Source: Bombus terrestris
Taxonomy: Eukaryota; Arthropoda; Insecta; Hymenoptera; Apidae
Length of the DNA stretch: 64,000 bases
Reading direction: 5' to 3'
Assembly: GCF_910591885.1 (NCBI RefSeq)
Contig: NC_063283.1
Span: 6,619,001 to 6,683,000 of the forward strand
Under the pieces are notes generated by a model that was not told the origin of the DNA, ran no database searches, and worked only from the letters and a program-made list of their open reading frames with translations. Numbering within the stretch: the stretch's first letter is position 1; every line of letters starts with the position of its first letter. Positions 59,029-64,000 of this stretch are shown here, in pieces. Made by a program: the position numbers and the translations under genes.

Positions 59029-62000
59029 GTGAGTACCGTGGCACTGGAGCATAGATATCACTCTGGCTTGCCTACCATCTTGAAAAGAAAACGAAAAAAA
59101 AAAAAAAAAAGAAAAGGACGAAGAACGTTGGACGATCGTTATTTGATATTCATTATTTTTGATGGTTGTCTCCGATTAATCCCATAAGTAATGCAGCTTT
59201 TCCGATAGATGCATCTAGAATAATGGAATTTGTTGTGAGGAATTTTATGAAGAATGGGTCGCTGTCGTAGAAAATTTAGGAATGTAATCAACGACCAATC
59301 TATTAAGGAGCGTTTGAAGAAGAAATACTTTGTTTTAAAACAATCTCAAACTTCTTTTGCCTATATAATTTACGCAGTGAGCTTCTACGTGTAAAGTATC
59401 TAGCATTATGCTAATATATTCCTAAACAAAACAATCCTTATTTACGTTTATACGATTTTTGGCCTTTGATAAATCAATTGCAACAAATTCTTACAATATC
59501 GAAAAATCCGTATTACTCGTAGGATGTTCCAATATGAAACAGACACATACAAATAGATACGTAGCATCCTATCGATCGTGCAACGTTCTCTCGACGAGAT
59601 CGGTTTACTTTCTCTCGATCCAAGAGAGAGAACATTGTTTAAGAATTCTTCCATTATTCCTATCGGTACATGTCGAACTCGTCCCGGCTACGTATTGCGA
59701 TATCTCGCGACACATCACCACCACCAACCCCCACCCCCAGCCCCAACGAACCTCTTTAACTTTCTGGTTTCTTTCCTTCTCTGGATCCAACGTGAAACGA
59801 TCGTTGGATCGGATCTTGACTTATGTGTACATGTCGCCGGTGTAGAAATTTTTTTTACACGATCCCCCTCGACGACGGAGAAAATGGAAGCCCAACTTCC
59901 CCGTCGACACCTCATAAAGAGAAAAAGAACAAAAGAGAAACCCTTTGATTCGCCTGTCTATTTTTTTCTTCTTTTTCCTTTTTTTTTTTTTTTTTTTTTC
60001 TCTCTTGTGTTACACTCGTTCCTTCTGTAATTACCTTTCTTAGCCTTGGTGTCTTGAAGATGATCAAGTGAGACTAAGGGAATAGTCGAATTGCCGTCAT
60101 CGCGACACCTCCCATCATGTTTATTACTGTTGTTACTGTTGCCTCTGGCGGCGACGAGCTGGCTACAACGACCTTGCAAACTATCACCATCATCGTTAAT
60201 CAACGCTAGGTTGTGGATATTTCTGCGGATTTGTATTTTTGCGAACGCATGATTACGTAAATGGAACTTTGATAGAAAGATAACTCGCCCGTCGAAAATT
60301 ACATAAAACGCTTCATGTTTCCACGTCTTCTATAGTGATTTGTAATTTAATGTATATGATAATTTCGCGTTCTCCTTCGAATTTTCCATAAATGCATAAA
60401 GATCCACGGTCTACCCGTCTATTTACAGAGATTCTATGTACGCTGTGTTATATTCGTGTTAAAAATCAGTACACGCACAGGTATAGGTTTGTTGCTATGG
60501 TTTTTGTCGCGTATCGTAGCTGACAGGTTATAGTCGGGAAGTGCGTCGTTTTCCCGGCACGTCGACGCCAGAAAAGTGTTACATGAAAGAGGTGGCGGTG
60601 CAGCAACGAGCGTTTTCTATGTGAGATGGATACGTTGCACGAGTGTTAAGATACGATGTGATCCCTCGATGTGGAGGTACGTGGTGACGTGCAACGCGTG
60701 TCGTGGACCGCCACCTCGGTCTCTCTAGCGTATACAGGTGAGATATTCTCGTAGTGAAGTAAGATTATATAGCCAGTGAAGACGACGCAGCAACCGCGAA
60801 CCAAGGGATCGCCGTCAACGCGGAGACGCCGGAAGACAATATCTTCGTCTGCCACGACGGAAGAGGATCTTAATCCTTTGTTTCCAGGTCCTGCTTTCCA
60901 GGTCCAGTACCCTGAGTATCCTGCAGACACAACTCCGCTCAACATCTGTTTCCCATTTGTCGCTGGCTGTCCTTTCAAGCAAAAAAAAAAAAAAAAAGAT
61001 TTTGAAAAAAGAAAGAATATATATAGTATACAATCACGATGACAGATATACGACACGTAGTCGAACGATTCCAGCAATATATCGTTCCGTTTTAATTAGA
61101 CGATCTTCTCCCGAAGAGTCCTGCAAAAAGCAATTATGCATCACTACAGCTCCTTTTTTTTTTATATTTTTTTATCTTTTTTTTTTTTTTCTTCAAATAC
61201 CCCAGTTCGGTTTACGACGATCCAAAGCTTCTTTTCGGTCGAACTCGCTTTTGGCGAAGGCTCGTCGTTCGTTCGTTCTTATTTAGTGAGTACGGTGTTT
61301 TTAGAGAGATATATTTAATTCGATGTGATTAATCGCTTGAATATCGATCTATAATTAAGCATATAATAAATAACGTGGTTCGAAACGGATTTTAGAAAAC
61401 TATCACTCACTTGTTTTAATTCGATAAAGTCTTCCGTACGTTGCGTTCAATTCAATTTGGATTTTGTCCTATGTCTAACATAATATGTTCGCGAGAAAGC
61501 TTGTTCTTCTGAACGGAATATAGCGTTAATCATATTGGAAAATTCGATATTTATCGTAGATTATATTTTATTAATTTATTTGCCGAACCATCGTTAATCG
61601 TTTATTTGTTAAAATGATCAGTATGACGGATCGTTCAATTTTTGTTTCTGCAATTCGCCTTCGCCAAGAGTGTCACGCAGTCGCATCTTTATGTTCTAAT
61701 TTGTACGTTTCCTCGCCGCTGATCATAGCGTTTTACCAAAAGATAACGAACGTGCACGGACGTAGATCTTACAATATTTAATATATAATATCGTGCTATG
61801 GGACTGTTATCTCTTTTCATACTTTTCACAAACCTCGAGAAATTGACCGAAAATGAATATAGTAACGTGTACTAACGTAGTCGTCGACGAGATTCGAAAC
61901 GATCGAAAACGCGTCCCTGTAGCGCATATTCAAACGCTCTGGAAAACGAGCAATTGCCAAACCAGCCCCAGTTCTTTGCCGCCCCTCGAAAATAGCACGA

Positions 62001-64000
62001 GTACCAAGCACGATTGTCCTGTATATCTATATATATTTAGCCGGTTTGAAAACGCGAATCGTACAAACCTTCTTCACATTCTATTTCTTCCCCCTTTTTA
62101 CGAATTATAATCCATATTATATTTTATTCCAGATTGTCACTCATATATATTTTTATACTACTGCATCTGAATAGCGACCGAAAAATATATTCGTCATATA
62201 TCCCGATTATTACTTCTTGTAATACCCGCTCAACCACTTGGTCGTCATGATTATTACGTATCGTGTTTATCATCCCCCCGAGCACAATTCCCGCGGCCAA
62301 GATCTGCACTCTGCCGCGTTCAATTCCGTTTTCCGTTCGTCCTGTATACGCGTGACGTACGAGCCAATTATCGTGGCAACGATTTCGCTGGATCAGCAAA
62401 TCCAGCAACTGGTCAAACTGCTGCATAGTTCCCGTGCAGATGATATACCCGTAGGCGGCGGAGTGCAAGTGCTGTGCCCCGTTTAGTTTGATTTCCGCTT
62501 TTCAGTGATTCACAGAGCCATGCTACGTTCCATTCCACTTTGCTAAAGTATCCGTGATGCGATACCGTTTTGAAAAGACTCATACGAATTCGATGTCATT
62601 ACATGCTGATCGATGTTCGAACGCTTGTCGCTTTTCTTTTCTCGCTCTCTCTATCTCTTTCTCTCTCTTTCTTTTTTTTATTTTTTTTATTTTTTTTTTT
62701 TTTATCTTTTTACAAGTGTTCTCTGTATATTCGGAGAACTTCTCCTGTTTTTATGTGTCATGTGCAACGGACTATGGCTCTGTGCTGCGTCAGAAAAAAG
62801 GACGTTGCGCGTTCGTCGACTAGGAACAAGAAATCTCTTGAAAATTTCGAGGTCGAGGAATTTTGCCAGATACGAAAGTGAAATTAAACTTTGAGAAATT
62901 GTCGTCTTTTGTGATGATCGAAACGAATGCAGTCGAACGTCCTTTTCGATGGCGGCAACTCCTCGCAGCGTATCCTCCGCATTGGGACGCCATTTTCGGT
63001 GCTCCTAGAAGCTGCATCGTGTACGATCGACGAAACGTGACGGCTGTATGTCGTTGGATGAAAAACGATACAGACAGATGCCGATGGTTCGTCGGTGCAC
63101 GGTGTCTCGAGACCGATAAAACGCGTCCCGACGACGGAAAAGTCTCCCCAACCCCCCCACGAACAACCACGTAGCCGGTGTACGTGAGAGTATCACGCTC
63201 CATAGAACACACCTGTGGCATAACTCTCTCTTTCTGTGAAGCCTGTTGAAAACCTTGCGACTCGAAGTCTTTCTTTTCTTTCTATTCTCTTTTTCCTTTT
63301 TTCTTTCTTTCTTTCTTTCTTTTTTTTCTCGCCTGACATACATCACACTTAGCGTCCACATCACCTTGTCACTCTTTCGATCTATTTCTGTTTAATCGAT
63401 ATAACAACTCTGTTCTTTTAGCGGACCCGTCTTATTATTTTCATTTTACTATATCTCACACATCGCCATGATTCGCCTCTTTTCATTTCCTAGCCTCTGT
63501 TTCTCGTGTACACGTCGCTGCGACTCTTCCCTTCTGTATATTTCTTTCTTTTCATCTGATCGTTTATCGAAACACTGTCCGACAAAAGGAAACACGTACA
63601 GTAGTGCTCGCTTAAATTCCAATAGAGTTTCGCCTAAATTCAAACGACCCAAAATCCGCTTATACTCCCTGTACTGTTCGTACTGTCGAGTGTAAATTAA
63701 ACCTATCGACAAACACAGCGAATAGACATAGTTGGAATAAGTGAAAAATATATACTCCTATATATTGGAATGAAACTTTCCTATAAAACAATAAGAGTTT
63801 TGGGATCGATATGCCATCACGTTTCTCTGACAGATTTTACTATATTCGTTCGACAGTTTCCCTAACACTTGATCTATCTGAGTCTATCTAAACGTCAATT
63901 GGTACAAGAAAAATTATGCCCAAGAAACGTGCAGATTCGCACCACTCAATTACCGTGTCTTTTGCATTAATCTCTCGTTTGTTCTCTCACTTGTTTTCGC
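59029..64000 (+). other. Downstream intron or 3' region, no certain exon
   Basis: About 5 kb of T-rich sequence after KH3. The C-terminal exon or exons of the gene were not identified. A short C-rich tract (59709-59751), a strong-looking pair of acceptors (60887 and 60901) and a short open frame at 62429-62486 are the only items of note; they are discussed as findings. Long T runs occur at 59980-59999, 61150-61190 and 62688-62705. Confidence 0.5.
59709..59751 (+). repeat. C-rich tract (CACCACC/CCCCAC)
   Basis: A cytosine-rich stretch with CCCCCACCCCCAGCCCCAAC in otherwise T-rich sequence. C-rich single strands are the ligand type of PCBP proteins, so it could be a binding site in the gene's own transcript; this is speculation. 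Confidence 0.6.

Noticed and set aside
62650..62710. Poly-pyrimidine tract near the window end as an exon acceptor
   Set aside because: The first AGs after it do not open a frame in the phase required after KH3.
1..64000. tRNA, rRNA, CRISPR arrays or TTAGG telomeric repeats
   Set aside because: None seen on either strand; no cloverleaf with an anticodon arm, no regularly spaced identical repeats and no TTAGG runs were recognised.

Overview
The window is one stretch of an animal nuclear genome that carries most of a single, intron-rich gene on the + strand: the insect poly(rC)-binding protein (PCBP / hnRNP-E type) homologue known in Drosophila as mushroom-body expressed (mub). The exons encode three KH RNA-binding domains in the PCBP arrangement, with GXXG loops GKKG, GKGG and GKGG. 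The AT-rich, CpG-tolerant background, the very long introns and the insect-specific linker between KH2 and KH3 suggest an insect. Hymenoptera (a bee or relative) is my best guess, but the sequence alone does not prove it.

Layout. 1-4300: upstream intergenic or intronic DNA, no exon recognised. 4301-4555: first coding exon with the start codon at 4475. 4556-32572: a 28-kb intron holding degenerate tandem arrays, DNA-transposon relics and a probable nuclear copy of mitochondrial nad2 (22707-23090). 32573-32629: a 57-base exon with the KH1 GXXG loop. 37369-37752: exon with the rest of KH1 and all of KH2. 39764-40168: linker exon with two good donor sites, preceded by a cluster of MITE-like elements. 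40169-57082: a 17-kb, pyrimidine-rich intron with a 729-bp terminal-inverted-repeat element. 57083-57179: small linker exon. 58749-59028: KH3 exon. 59029-64000: no convincing coding exon. The KH3 exon ends in phase 2, so a C-terminal exon must follow, probably beyond the window, unless the intron is retained; two weak in-window candidates are listed.

Reading frame. The exon phases are mutually consistent (0,0,0,0,1,2) and give 434 complete codons from the start Met to the end of the KH3 exon when the longer form of the linker exon is used, or 340 with the shorter form. The protein is expected to bind C-rich single-stranded RNA or DNA and to act in splicing, mRNA stability or translational control.

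No second protein gene, rRNA, tRNA or CRISPR array was recognised on either strand. The longest remaining open frames look like chance openings in intronic DNA. I did not find evidence for a novel multi-gene system. The most checkable novelties are the alternative donor in the linker exon, the stop codon straddling the KH3 donor, a mitochondrial insertion flanked by near-identical short repeats, and several undescribed MITE-like elements and tandem arrays.
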